Of a DNA stretch of 10,688 nt, positions 1-6,546 are shown piece after piece. Source of the DNA: Symbiobacteriaceae bacterium. GTDB lineage: Bacteria > Bacillota_E > Symbiobacteriia > Symbiobacteriales > Symbiobacteriaceae. The stretch spans positions 1-10,688 of the forward strand of contig DAHVXO010000372.1 in assembly GCA_027356675.1 (NCBI GenBank). The letters are read 5' to 3'. Each line of letters starts with the position of its first letter. Position 1 is the first letter of the stretch. Below the pieces are notes generated by a model, which saw only the letters and a program-made list of their open reading frames with translations, was not told the DNA's origin and made no database searches. Position numbers and translations under genes: made by a program.

Positions 1-1167
1 GCGCTCGTGCAGAAGTGAAAGCGCACGTTGGATCCGCTCTTCCCGCTCAAACCGGGCCTGATCGGCCCAGAGGTCCAGCTGCTGCCACGGCAGTGGGCCG
101 ATCATACTCAGTTCTACCGTGAGCGCTGTGTACGCGACCTCAGATTCGGCCTGCCCATCCCGCAGCGCTTCGTCCAGCAAGAGGGCGAGCGCCTGCTGGA
201 GCGGATAGGCGGCCTGCTGGAGCCGGGCCAGTGTCCGTGCCGTCCTGACCGGCGGCTGACCCGCCCGCTCCAGAGTCAGCCCCACCTGCTGACAGCCCTC
301 CCCCTGGGCCGCCAGCCGCGCCGCCAGCAGTGCGGCCGAGCGCCCGGCCGTCTGCTCCAGCGGTGCGCGCTCCCGCACCTCAGGGGCGAACAGCGTCCGC
401 CGCTCCAGCGCCCGGGGCGGATAGCAAGGCTTGACCTGCTCCGAGTCGACCCCGTGGCTCCAGACCGCCACCTGGCGCCCCAAGGGCCCAAGCTGGCGCA
501 GCCATTCGCCCTCGGGAATGCGAGCAGCCTCCCCGATGGTGCGCATGCCCAGCCGGGCCAACCGCCGCTGCAACTCCGGCGGCGCCGGCAGGTAGGACAG
601 GGACAGCGGCGCCAGAAAGCGTTCCTCCGCACCAGGCGGCACAAACTCCACCACGGTCGGGGCGCTGAGCCGCCCGCGCGCCCCCGGACGCCGGAGCAGC
701 CAGTTCTCCTTACAAGACAAGGCTGCCGCCCGCGCAACCAACTTTGAGGAAGCGACCCCGGCAAAAGCGACAAACCCATAAGCAGCTGCCTGATCGACCA
801 GACCCTTCACTTCGCTCCGGACGGCCTCGGTGATGCTGGACTCCGGGAACGGCAGCGCCAGGTATACTTGATGCAGTTCCACCGGCTCCACATAAGGTGT
901 GCGCGCCAGACAGCGCTCCCACCAAGAACGGGCAGTCGCCGCGGCGTCCACCTGTGCCAGTTCCACATGCTTCGCCCGGGGTGCATCGCGCAGCACCTGG
1001 CGGGATGGGGCGCCCTGCTGCAGGCCGCCTGCAAAGGCCTCTCGGCAGCCGTCGCAGACGACACCCTTCTGCAGCACGACCACCTGGCTGCCGGCCGGCA
1101 CCAGCCCTGCGGCGAGTGCCACACCGGCATACAGCCCCTGAATTTCGATGAAGCAGACCCACTGCAC
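1..1167 (-). CDS. ImuB-like Y-family DNA polymerase homologue, catalytic residues lost (3' end outside window)
   Basis: I translated the minus strand from the GTG at 1167. The frame stays open for 389 codons to the window edge. Start choice: GGAGGGG lies at 1175-1181, 7 bases upstream, and the protein begins MQWVCFIEIQ. Family features: residues 1-18 align with the first motif of DinB (IHVDMDCFFAAVE). Residues 129-150 (AAYGFVAFAGVASSKLVARA) match the Y-family GxxxSxGIAxNKxxAK motif. Residues 189-218 look like the helix-hairpin-helix thumb (RLARLGMRTIGEAA). Residues 239-262 match the little-finger entry (GVDSEQV, then PPRALERRTLFAPE). The active site is degenerate: DinB Asp8 is Glu8, Asp10 is Gln10, and the Asp103-Glu104 pair falls on His99-Gln100. 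Known biology: ImuB proteins lack polymerase activity and act as adaptors linking ImuA, DnaE2 and the beta clamp in mutagenic repair. I infer such a role here. No ImuA or DnaE2 gene is visible, and the C-terminal clamp-binding region is off the edge. A degenerate stand-alone DinB paralogue is the alternative. Confidence 0.85.
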   Translation of the reverse strand, partial: MQWVCFIEIQGLYAGVALAAGLVPAGSQVVVLQKGVVCDGCREAFAGGLQQGAPSRQVLRDAPRAKHVELAQVDAAATARSWWERCLARTPYVEPVELHQVYLALPFPESSITEAVRSEVKGLVDQAAAYGFVAFAGVASSKLVARAAALSCKENWLLRRPGARGRLSAPTVVEFVPPGAEERFLAPLSLSYLPAPPELQRRLARLGMRTIGEAARIPEGEWLRQLGPLGRQVAVWSHGVDSEQVKPCYPPRALERRTLFAPEVRERAPLEQTAGRSAALLAARLAAQGEGCQQVGLTLERAGQPPVRTARTLARLQQAAYPLQQALALLLDEALRDGQAESEVAYTALTVELSMIGPLPWQQLDLWADQARFEREERIQRALSLLHER

Positions 1168-1208
1168 GGGTACACCCCTCCATGTCGCAGCGGTTAGTTG
1201 ACCAAAAC

Positions 1209-1222
1209 CAAACACGTGTTCG
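1209..1222 (-). promoter_or_regulatory. SOS box (LexA operator) of the ImuB-like gene
   Basis: The minus strand reads CGAACACGTGTTTG. It matches the Bacillus-type SOS consensus CGAAC-RNRY-GTTCG at 13 of 14 positions, and the flanks extend it to a near-palindrome at 1207-1224. It lies 10 bases downstream of the -10 box, over or just after the expected start of transcription. LexA bound there would block initiation or clearance, giving DNA-damage induction. The site was found by eye, but the sequence match and the placement agree. Confidence 0.85.
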
Positions 1223-1232
1223 GTTTATCCCT

Positions 1233-1261
1233 ATTTTATGCCCCCCAGGCGGTGGTGTCAA
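1233..1261 (-). promoter_or_regulatory. Sigma-A promoter of the ImuB-like gene
   Basis: Read on the minus strand, a perfect -35 box TTGACA (1261-1256) is followed after exactly 17 bases by TAAAAT (1238-1233). Transcription would start near 1226, inside or beside the SOS box, leaving a leader of about 60 bases before the GTG at 1167. Confidence 0.8.
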
Positions 1262-1289
1262 GGTCGATCAAGCCCCTGTTATTTTCCAA

Positions 1290-1318
1290 TTGACGGTAAC
1301 CCGCCGAAGCGCTATACT
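1290..1318 (+). promoter_or_regulatory. Sigma-A promoter of the GT2 glycosyltransferase gene
   Basis: TTGACG (1290-1295), a spacer of exactly 17 bases, then TATACT (1313-1318). It diverges from the ImuB-like promoter; the two -35 boxes are 28 bases apart. The expected start near 1325 gives an untranslated leader of about 175 bases before the GTG at 1502, long enough to hold regulatory structure. Confidence 0.7.
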
Positions 1319-1414
1319 TCCGTGAGGACGCAAATACACCATAATGCGCCAGTGCTTTTCCCATGTTTTTGGGTTCGCCCCGGTACCTGGACAGCCATGA
1401 AATTTACATCAGAA

Positions 1415-1434
1415 AGGTGCCCACGCAGGCACCT
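1415..1434 (+). other. Hairpin in the leader of the glycosyltransferase mRNA
   Basis: AGGTGCC (1415-1421) and GGCACCT (1428-1434) form a perfect 7-bp stem with a 6-base loop. No U-tract follows, so it is not a standard terminator. A second short self-complementary element, five C then five G, lies at 1457-1466, 18 bases before the Shine-Dalgarno sequence. I recognise no known riboswitch class in this leader. Confidence 0.35.
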
Positions 1435-1484
1435 ATCACACAGAGCTTGGCGTCAACCCCCGGGGGCCTCTCCGGTCGGAAATG

Positions 1485-1490
1485 AGGAGG
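1485..1490 (+). promoter_or_regulatory. Ribosome binding site deciding the GTG start of the glycosyltransferase
   Basis: A perfect AGGAGG lies 11 bases before the GTG at 1502. The reading frame is open much further upstream, to about 1238, and contains an ATG at 1397. That ATG has no Shine-Dalgarno sequence. The extension would also place a basic, non-conserved stretch before the natural N-terminal membrane segment. Confidence 0.75.
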
Positions 1491-1501
1491 AACTGAGTAC
1501 C

Positions 1502-3454
1502 GTGACCACCGCTCAATGGCTCTACATTGCGCTCCTATCAACATATGTCGCGCTCTTCGTGGTCTTTAGCCGGATGTTCTACTGGAAACACTACGCCGAA
1601 AAAAATTACTACGAGCGCCGCCCCGCCCATCTGTCCGAGGACGCGATTGCAGAACTTGCGCACCAGAACGGCAAGGAGATTCCCTACATCTCGATCTTTG
1701 TGCCGGCCCGCAACGAGGCCGACGTCATCGAGAAGACGATCGAACACCTCTCCCACCTGCGCTACTCGCCCGAACACTACGAAATCCTGATCGTCACCGA
1801 CGAAAAGGAATCGCAAGCCGCCGCCGAGGAGCGCAACCAGATCAGTGCAAGCCTGATCCAATTTCTCACGAGCGAGACGCCGTGGTCCGGCGATGCCAAG
1901 TATGAGGCTGTACTCACCTCTCTCCTCAGCCGGCTGGCGCTCGACGAGGCCGAACTGGCGGAGCGCACAGCCAGCCCGCACTTCTCCGTCCGCCATCTGC
2001 TCACCCTCGCTCCCCACGACCGGCAAGAGATTCTGCAATCGGTCGCCCTCGCCCTGATCGATGGCAAGGGCAAGATCGACCGCAGCCAGATTCATGAGGC
2101 AATCCGCCGGCGGATGCCCCTGGCCCCTTTGGCCGAGGTCAACCGGCTCTACCCCATCTTCCTCAGCCTTGCCATCCCCGCAGTCATGGCCTCCGCCAAT
2201 CTCAAGCGAGAGCATCAGGACCGCCTGGTCGCCCGGATGATGACCGAGGCCGCCCAGGCCCGCCAGCCCCTGACTGAAAAAGTCCTGACCGCCCTCTCGG
2301 ACACCGTCAGCCATCGCATCGTCCGCCGGGTACACGCCACGTCCGCCGACCGCCTGACCGTGTGGCTGGAAGAAGCCTGCCGGGATGCCCTCCCCACCAC
2401 CCAGGAGATCGTGGAGCGCAAGCGCCGGGAGTTCGCCAACCTGCGCAACCTTTCCGCCGTCAAGCACGTCATCGTCCCCTGGGACTTCGATGGCCACGTC
2501 GACGGCGTCTGCACCGGGGAGTTTGTCCCCTCCACCAAGGGGCGGGCGCTCAACTACGCCTTCCGCTTCGCTGACGACCGCTCGACTATGTGGGCCTTCT
2601 ACGACGCCGAGAGCCGTCCGGACTCCGACACGCTGCTCTACGTAGCCTGGCGCCGCCTGACGGTGGGCAACCAGTTTCAGATTGCCCAGGGCCCCGTCTA
2701 TCAGATCCGCAACTTTTGGAAGACCAGCCCGCTCTGCAAGATCGCCGGCCTCTATCAGGCCATCTCCCACGAGTGGCAGATTCCCTACCTGCTGCGCACG
2801 ATTCCGTTCATCGGCGGCACGAACATTTTCGCCGCCAAGGATCTGATCCAGAAGATCGGCGGTTTTGACAACACCGTCCTGACCGAGGACATGGAACTCG
2901 GCGCGCGGGCCTGGCTCGTGGGCGACGCCTGGCCGGACTTCCTGCCCTACGCCTCCTCTGAACAGACCCCGCCGACCTTCAAGGCCTTCTTCCGCCAGCG
3001 GCTCCGCTGGGGCAGCGGGTACCTGCAGGTCTACGACAAGATCAAGGCCGACCGATCCCTGCCCGAACACAAGACCCGCCCGCTGCTGCGCACTTACTGG
3101 TGGAAGGGTCACTTCTCCTGGGTGCTGTTCCAGGTCGTTGCCTTGCTGCCGTTTGTCGTCATCATCCTGCGGCTCAACCACCTGCTGGATCACACCATCG
3201 CCCCGGCATACATCAACGCCATCTTCCTGCTCCTCGGCCCGTTCTACATCGCCTTCACCACCTATTGTTTTTTCCACTACTATCAGCACATGGATAAGGC
3301 GCCGACCAGCACCCGGGTCGCCGGATTCGCCCAGCTCTTCGTCCTGCCGGTTTCAGCCTTCTTCCTGCCAGTGCCCTACTCCAGCGCCCTGGTGCTCAAG
3401 TGGATGGGCCGCATGCCGACTGGCTGGGTCAAGACCCCCCGGACCAAGGAGTAA
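1502..3454 (+). CDS. Membrane GT2 glycosyltransferase with a large internal insertion
   Basis: The protein has 650 residues and probably transfers sugar from a nucleotide-sugar donor at the inner face of the membrane; the substrate is unknown. Order of parts: an N-terminal membrane segment (about 6-27); the GT2 opening strand PYISIFVPARNEADVIEKTI (61-80) and YEILIVTDEKE (93-103); a mostly helical, charged insertion (about 104-318); then the domain resumes with KHVIVPWDFDG and STKGRALNYAF (344-354). DAES at 368-371 is the DXD-type metal site. FIGGTNIF (436-443) and TEDMEL (461-466) give the catalytic Asp region, and RQRLRWGSGY (498-507) matches the (Q/R)xxRW motif of processive GT2 enzymes. 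Membrane segments follow at about 538-562, 568-592 and 606-634. Ordinary GT2 domains have only a short connection where the insertion lies. The gene has its own promoter and no operon partners. A role in exopolysaccharide or wall polymer synthesis is inferred. No PilZ domain is seen. Confidence 0.85.
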   Translation: MTTAQWLYIALLSTYVALFVVFSRMFYWKHYAEKNYYERRPAHLSEDAIAELAHQNGKEIPYISIFVPARNEADVIEKTIEHLSHLRYSPEHYEILIVTDEKESQAAAEERNQISASLIQFLTSETPWSGDAKYEAVLTSLLSRLALDEAELAERTASPHFSVRHLLTLAPHDRQEILQSVALALIDGKGKIDRSQIHEAIRRRMPLAPLAEVNRLYPIFLSLAIPAVMASANLKREHQDRLVARMMTEAAQARQPLTEKVLTALSDTVSHRIVRRVHATSADRLTVWLEEACRDALPTTQEIVERKRREFANLRNLSAVKHVIVPWDFDGHVDGVCTGEFVPSTKGRALNYAFRFADDRSTMWAFYDAESRPDSDTLLYVAWRRLTVGNQFQIAQGPVYQIRNFWKTSPLCKIAGLYQAISHEWQIPYLLRTIPFIGGTNIFAAKDLIQKIGGFDNTVLTEDMELGARAWLVGDAWPDFLPYASSEQTPPTFKAFFRQRLRWGSGYLQVYDKIKADRSLPEHKTRPLLRTYWWKGHFSWVLFQVVALLPFVVIILRLNHLLDHTIAPAYINAIFLLLGPFYIAFTTYCFFHYYQHMDKAPTSTRVAGFAQLFVLPVSAFFLPVPYSSALVLKWMGRMPTGWVKTPRTKE

Positions 3455-3460
3455 TCAAAC

Positions 3461-3489
3461 GACCGCCCTGGCACGAAGCCCGGGCGGTC
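3461..3489. terminator. Hairpin between convergent glycosyltransferase and pseudouridine synthase genes
   Basis: GACCGCCC (3461-3468) pairs with GGGCGGTC (3482-3489) across a 13-base loop. It begins 6 bases after the glycosyltransferase stop codon and lies just past the stop of the minus-strand gene at 3495. The following plus-strand sequence ATTTCTT is a poor U-tract. It probably serves both convergent genes. Confidence 0.6.
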
Positions 3490-3494
3490 ATTTC

Positions 3495-4457
3495 TTATGA
3501 TGATGTGATTGTCAACCGCTCCGCCAGGTCCGCCAGGTCCGGCGGCAGCGGCGACTCAAACCGCAGACTCTCCCCCGTCATGGGATGCGTAAACGCCAGC
3601 GTGGCAGCGTGCAAGGCCTGACGCCCTGGCGGTCCGCCGTCCCCGTACATCTCGTCGCCCAAAAGCGGATGACCGGTGTGTGCCATGTGCACCCGGATCT
3701 GGTGCGTGCGCCCGGTCTCCAACCGCAGCGTCAGTAGGGTCGCAGCCTGCCACCTGGCGGTGACCTCCCAGTGCGTCACGGCTCGCTGCCCGCCCGCCGT
3801 CCACTCGGCCTGCCGCACCCGGCCCTGCGCCTCCGCCGCCGCCAGCAGGGCTTCCTGGTCGGGCGTTCGTGGCCCCAGCGCCACCTCCCGGGCCACCGGG
3901 TGCCCCCAGACCCGCCGGATGGGCAGGTCCACCATGCCCTCTGCCGGCTCCACCACGCCCGCCACGAACCCGATGTACCGGCGCTCCAGCTTCTGCTTCC
4001 CAAGCTCCCGCGCCAGGCGCTGCGCAACCACCGGGTCTTTGGCAAAGAGCACCAGGCCCGACGTATCCCGGTCGATCCGCAGCACGGGCCGGACCACGGC
4101 CGCCTCACCCCGCTCCTGTAGATGATAGGCAACCCCGTTGGCCAACGTGCCGCTCGTGTAACCCTTCACCGGGTGGACGACCATCCCGGGAGGCTTATCC
4201 ACCACCAGCAGATACGCATCCGCAAAGACCAGAGTGAGCGGCACGGGCTCCGGCGCCACGCGCTCCGCCGCCGCCACCCGGATCTCGACCTCTTCGCCGC
4301 CGGCCAGGCGGTCGCCCACGCGGGCTGGCTGGCCATCCACCAGCAGCCCCCCGGCGTTCTTCGCCCGACGGACTAGTGTATTGGAGAGCTTGAGCCGCCC
4401 GTAAAGAAACTTGCCCAGGGTCAGACCCCCGGCATCCACCGGAACCTGGTAGCGCAC
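3495..4457 (-). CDS. RluA/RluD-family pseudouridine synthase
   Basis: The protein has 320 residues, the normal size for the RluA family, which converts specific uridines in rRNA or tRNA to pseudouridine in the cytoplasm. An S4-like RNA-binding segment comes first (about 12-60, with LSNTLVRRAKNAGGLLVDG). The catalytic domain then begins at LLVVDKPPGMVVHP (83-96). The catalytic loop is RIDRDTSGLVLFAK (127-140), with Asp129 as the predicted nucleophile; many relatives have HRLD where this one has LRID. LETGRTHQIRVHMAHTGHPL (246-265) and GDEMYG (267-272) are the conserved C-terminal motifs. A stretch rich in Ala, Glu and Gln at about 195-222 looks like a small insertion. Start: GTG at 4457 behind GGGGTGAGG (4462-4470). 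The S4 domain suggests an RluD-like 23S rRNA target, but family membership does not fix the site. It lies 78 bases downstream of the secreted-protein gene on the same strand, with a hairpin between them. Confidence 0.9.
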   Translation of the reverse strand: MRYQVPVDAGGLTLGKFLYGRLKLSNTLVRRAKNAGGLLVDGQPARVGDRLAGGEEVEIRVAAAERVAPEPVPLTLVFADAYLLVVDKPPGMVVHPVKGYTSGTLANGVAYHLQERGEAAVVRPVLRIDRDTSGLVLFAKDPVVAQRLARELGKQKLERRYIGFVAGVVEPAEGMVDLPIRRVWGHPVAREVALGPRTPDQEALLAAAEAQGRVRQAEWTAGGQRAVTHWEVTARWQAATLLTLRLETGRTHQIRVHMAHTGHPLLGDEMYGDGGPPGRQALHAATLAFTHPMTGESLRFESPLPPDLADLAERLTITSS

Positions 4458-4494
4458 GATTCCTCACCCCGTACAAGTCTTCCCGACCAAAGGC

Positions 4495-4521
4495 AAGGCC
4501 CCCTGCCCAGGGGCCTTTTTT
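4495..4521. terminator. Intrinsic terminator-like hairpin with T-run
   Basis: AAGGCCCC (4495-4502) pairs with GGGGCCTT (4510-4517) across a 7-base loop, with six T at 4516-4521 on the plus strand. By position it should terminate the minus-strand gene ending at 4536, before the pseudouridine synthase. On that strand the tail after the stem (GCCTTTGG) is only weakly U-rich. The good T-run points at antisense transcription instead, so it may work in both directions. Confidence 0.6.
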
Positions 4522-4535
4522 GCAACGGGAGACCC

Positions 4536-5489
4536 CTACGGGTGCGACGGCGGCTCCACCGACTGATCGTCGCCCAGGCGTTCCATCAGCCAGGTGGCGT
4601 CCCCGGTCAGCACGGCCGCTGCGTCCCGCATAATCAGTCCCTGCGCGGCGCCCTCACCCACCTGATCGACGAAGGCCGCCAGATGACTCCGAGCATCACC
4701 GCCGTCCGCCTTCTCCAGCTCGGTCAGGAGCTTCTGCTTCAGCCCGCTGTATCCGTCCAAACGGCCCCGACCGGCGAACATCTGCACCAACCGGCCCAGT
4801 GCGGGCACATCGACGCGAATCTCAACCTCAAACCGCTCGGGCGCTTCGGCCGTGTTCCCGGCGTAGTCCCGGGCCCAGGCTGATAGCGTGTGGTGGCCCA
4901 GCGGCAGCTCCCAGAGGTCCACCGGCGTGCCCAGAGGCACTTCCTGCTCCGCATCCATGTCAGCCACAGCCAGGGCGATACCGGACATGTCGTCCTCGGC
5001 CGTTACATCAAGCACCAATTGATCAGCGTGGCTCAAGACCGCACCAGTCGGCGCCGCCAGCCGCACCCGGGGCGGCGTCAGATCGATGGCCACCGTGGTC
5101 GTCCAGGGCAGCCCGGCGGTCCAGTCAGCGGCGACAGTCTGCACCTGCACCCAGTTGACGCCTTCCGCCGCCACGGCGAAGGCCGCGCTCGCCGGGACCC
5201 AGTCGCCGAAATCCAGGCTATAGGCCAGGGACACCGCACCTTCCGCGGCGATCATCTCACTGCAATCGACCGTCGCCGCGCCGCGCAGCCAGTCTCCATC
5301 GCCCCGCGCCGCGGCTTTCACCTGGCACCCCGCCGCCGCCTGCTCCACCGGCCACGGGTCCTCGCTCTCCCACCAGTAGCGCCCTTCGTCGCCGGCGCCT
5401 GACTGGCCCCCGGCCGCCCATACAACCCCGCCCATGGCAACCAACAGCGCCGCCATGAGCGGCAGCAACGTCGCCAGCCTCTGGCCCAC
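4536..5489 (-). CDS. Secreted protein with Ig-like module and FIMAH-like C-terminal domain
   Basis: The protein has 317 residues and no assigned enzymatic function. A signal peptide (1-26, LATLLPLMAALLVAMGGVVW, then AA) predicts export. Residues 30-135 are a beta-rich region with two cysteines (Cys55, Cys76) that could form a disulfide. Residues 138-226 form an Ig-like module starting LTPPRVRLAAPTGAV and containing ARDYAGNTAEAP (206-217). That layout also occurs in the subtilase at the other end of the window (683-770). The C-terminal part (about 229-306) has spaced helices (LGRLVQMFAGRGRLDGYSGL, then LLTELEKA and LAAFVDQV). They resemble the FIMAH domain found at the C-termini of secreted Bacillota proteins; this call is by pattern memory. 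Start: GTG at 5489 behind AAAGGAGAG (5497-5505). The frame extends to 5588, but that would put a charged stretch before the signal peptide. It could be a cell-surface or matrix-binding protein. Confidence 0.75.
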   Translation of the reverse strand: MGQRLATLLPLMAALLVAMGGVVWAAGGQSGAGDEGRYWWESEDPWPVEQAAAGCQVKAAARGDGDWLRGAATVDCSEMIAAEGAVSLAYSLDFGDWVPASAAFAVAAEGVNWVQVQTVAADWTAGLPWTTTVAIDLTPPRVRLAAPTGAVLSHADQLVLDVTAEDDMSGIALAVADMDAEQEVPLGTPVDLWELPLGHHTLSAWARDYAGNTAEAPERFEVEIRVDVPALGRLVQMFAGRGRLDGYSGLKQKLLTELEKADGGDARSHLAAFVDQVGEGAAQGLIMRDAAAVLTGDATWLMERLGDDQSVEPPSHP

Positions 5490-5677
5490 TGTTCGCCTCT
5501 CCTTTCGCACCCTCGCGGTGCACTTATGGTAAGCCAGAAGAGGTGTGGCTTTCCAGCGGATGCGGGGGATTTCGCCAGCGGCACCCAACGGCTTGAATTA
5601 TGACACGCTTAAAAGGAAAGTCTTACGCTGCGTCCAATAGTGTATGGGAATCGCTCGCACTCGAAGGCGCTAACAGC

Positions 5678-5684
5678 AAGGGGG
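5678..5684 (+). promoter_or_regulatory. Ribosome binding site deciding a TTG start
   Basis: AAGGGGG ends 9 bases before the TTG at 5694. The frame is open from a GTG at 5640, but that codon has no Shine-Dalgarno sequence at usable distance. Starting at TTG gives MIIRNVM, the normal opening of a CBS-domain protein. Confidence 0.7.
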
Positions 5685-5693
5685 CTAGATCAG

Positions 5694-6308
5694 TTGATTA
5701 TCCGGAACGTAATGGTTGATAACGTCACCTCTGTCTCCCCGAACGACACGCTGCAGCAGGCGTATGATCTGATTCAGATTAGTCATCACGACTGCTTGCC
5801 GGTAATGGACGGACCGCAGTTGGTTGGGATCATCCAGCTCACCGACATCTATGCCGAATGTATGAAGAGCGGCCGCCAGGGAGCGCTGCCGCTGCCCGTC
5901 AGGCAGGTCATGATTGGCACCCCGATCACCATTAATCCCGATGATCTGATCGAATCTGCCGCTAAACTGATGCTCCAGCATGACATCCCCTTCCTGCCGG
6001 TCGTAGAGAATGGCCGTCTGGTGGGCGCCATCGGCGAATCCGACCTCTTCAAGAGCTTCGCTGAGATGCTGGGTGTCAATTCTGGCACTACCCGGCTGAC
6101 CCTGGTGGTCCCCGAGAAGAAGGGCCAGTTGGCCCGCATCGCTGAAATCATCCGGGACGCCGGCGTCTCCATCACCCACCTGGCCACCTTCCACACAGTG
6201 ATGGACCAGTATAAGGTGATCGTCCGGGTTGAGACGGACTCGAGCAAGCCGCTGGTTGAACTGCTCTCCCAGCATGGCTATAAGGTCATCCATGTCCAGG
6301 TCGACTGA
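5694..6308 (+). CDS. AcuB-like CBS-CBS-ACT domain protein
   Basis: The protein has 204 residues and is probably a cytoplasmic ligand sensor. The first CBS repeat is at about 4-56 (IRNVMVDNVTSVSPNDTL, then LPVMDGPQLVGIIQLTDI). The second is at about 70-124 (RQVMIGTPITINPDDLIESA, then LPVVENGRLVGAIGESDLFK). CBS pairs usually bind adenosine nucleotides. An ACT domain follows at about 133-202 (TRLTLVVPEKKGQLARIAEI and IRDAGVSITHLATF), a fold that often binds amino acids or other small ligands. Domain order and length match Bacillus AcuB (about 214 residues), linked to acetoin use and acetyl-CoA synthetase control. Here there are no acuA or acuC neighbours, so I give no symbol and do not transfer that role. 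The gene stands alone, divergent from the secreted-protein gene across about 200 bases in which I find no clear promoter. A strong hairpin follows the stop. Confidence 0.85.
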   Translation: MIIRNVMVDNVTSVSPNDTLQQAYDLIQISHHDCLPVMDGPQLVGIIQLTDIYAECMKSGRQGALPLPVRQVMIGTPITINPDDLIESAAKLMLQHDIPFLPVVENGRLVGAIGESDLFKSFAEMLGVNSGTTRLTLVVPEKKGQLARIAEIIRDAGVSITHLATFHTVMDQYKVIVRVETDSSKPLVELLSQHGYKVIHVQVD

Positions 6309-6321
6309 CGGCAATCACTGC

Positions 6322-6357
6322 CAAATGGACCGGGCGGTCTGCCGCCCGGTCCATTTG
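6322..6357 (+). terminator. Perfect 16-bp hairpin after the CBS-ACT gene
   Basis: Left arm 6322-6337 and right arm 6342-6357 are perfectly complementary over 16 bp, GC-rich in the inner part, around a TCTG loop. The stem begins 14 bases after the stop codon. Only a TTT inside the stem end and GCTGGCTT after it follow, so the U-tract is weak. Position and stability make a terminator or 3'-end stabiliser the best reading. Confidence 0.7.
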
Positions 6358-6383
6358 CTGGCTTCGCAGACAGATTATGCTGG

Positions 6384-6413
6384 TTGCCCATTATTCACAT
6401 CCCCATCTATACT
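6384..6413 (+). promoter_or_regulatory. Candidate promoter of the polysaccharide deacetylase gene
   Basis: TTGCCC (6384-6389), an 18-base spacer, then TATACT (6408-6413). The -10 box is good and the -35 box fair. It lies in an AT-richer patch just after the preceding hairpin. The leader to the ATG at 6547 would be about 125 bases. I see no other structure in 6358-6546. Confidence 0.45.
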
Positions 6414-6546
6414 AATGGCGATCATTTAACTTTCGAAACTGTAGTCGCCTCTGCCCGAATACGGGGTGGAACCTGACTCAGTCTGACAAGTTCTGGACGG
6501 GCCGGGCGTAAGATGTCGCAATTCAGCTTTGCGCGGAGGGTCATCC

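Noticed and set aside
28..747. Plus-strand frame of 239 codons at the left edge
   Set aside because: It is the complement of the Y-family gene, with a Pro/Arg/Gln-rich translation and no motif.
276..1261. Minus-strand frames with long Arg/Cys/Trp-rich translations (276-779, 710-1261, 807-1175)
   Set aside because: They are out-of-frame shadows; the frame starting at 1167 gives the recognisable Y-family protein without a stop.
1326..1340. A GEMM (cyclic di-GMP) riboswitch suggested by GAGGACGCAAATACA in the glycosyltransferase leader
   Set aside because: Only the GGACGCAAA fragment matches; the paired P1 and receptor elements on both sides are missing.
1238..1501. N-terminal extension of the glycosyltransferase to an upstream ATG (1238 or 1397)
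   Set aside because: Those starts have no Shine-Dalgarno sequence, and 1238 lies upstream of the good promoter at 1290-1318, so its codon would not be in the transcript.
2057..2101. EF-hand-like DGKGKIDRSQIHE in the glycosyltransferase insertion
   Set aside because: The spacing of acidic residues relative to the hydrophobic position does not fit a 12-residue calcium loop.
1538..3289. A 583-codon open frame on the minus strand opposite the glycosyltransferase
   Set aside because: It is antisense to a gene with clear GT2 motifs, has low-complexity Gly/Val/Asp-rich composition, and arises from GC3 bias of the true gene.
5590..5640. Promoters for the divergent secreted-protein and CBS-ACT genes (TTGAAT at 5593; CATAAT on the minus strand at 5602-5597)
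   Set aside because: Neither has a partner box at a 16-18 base spacing, so no promoter could be supported.
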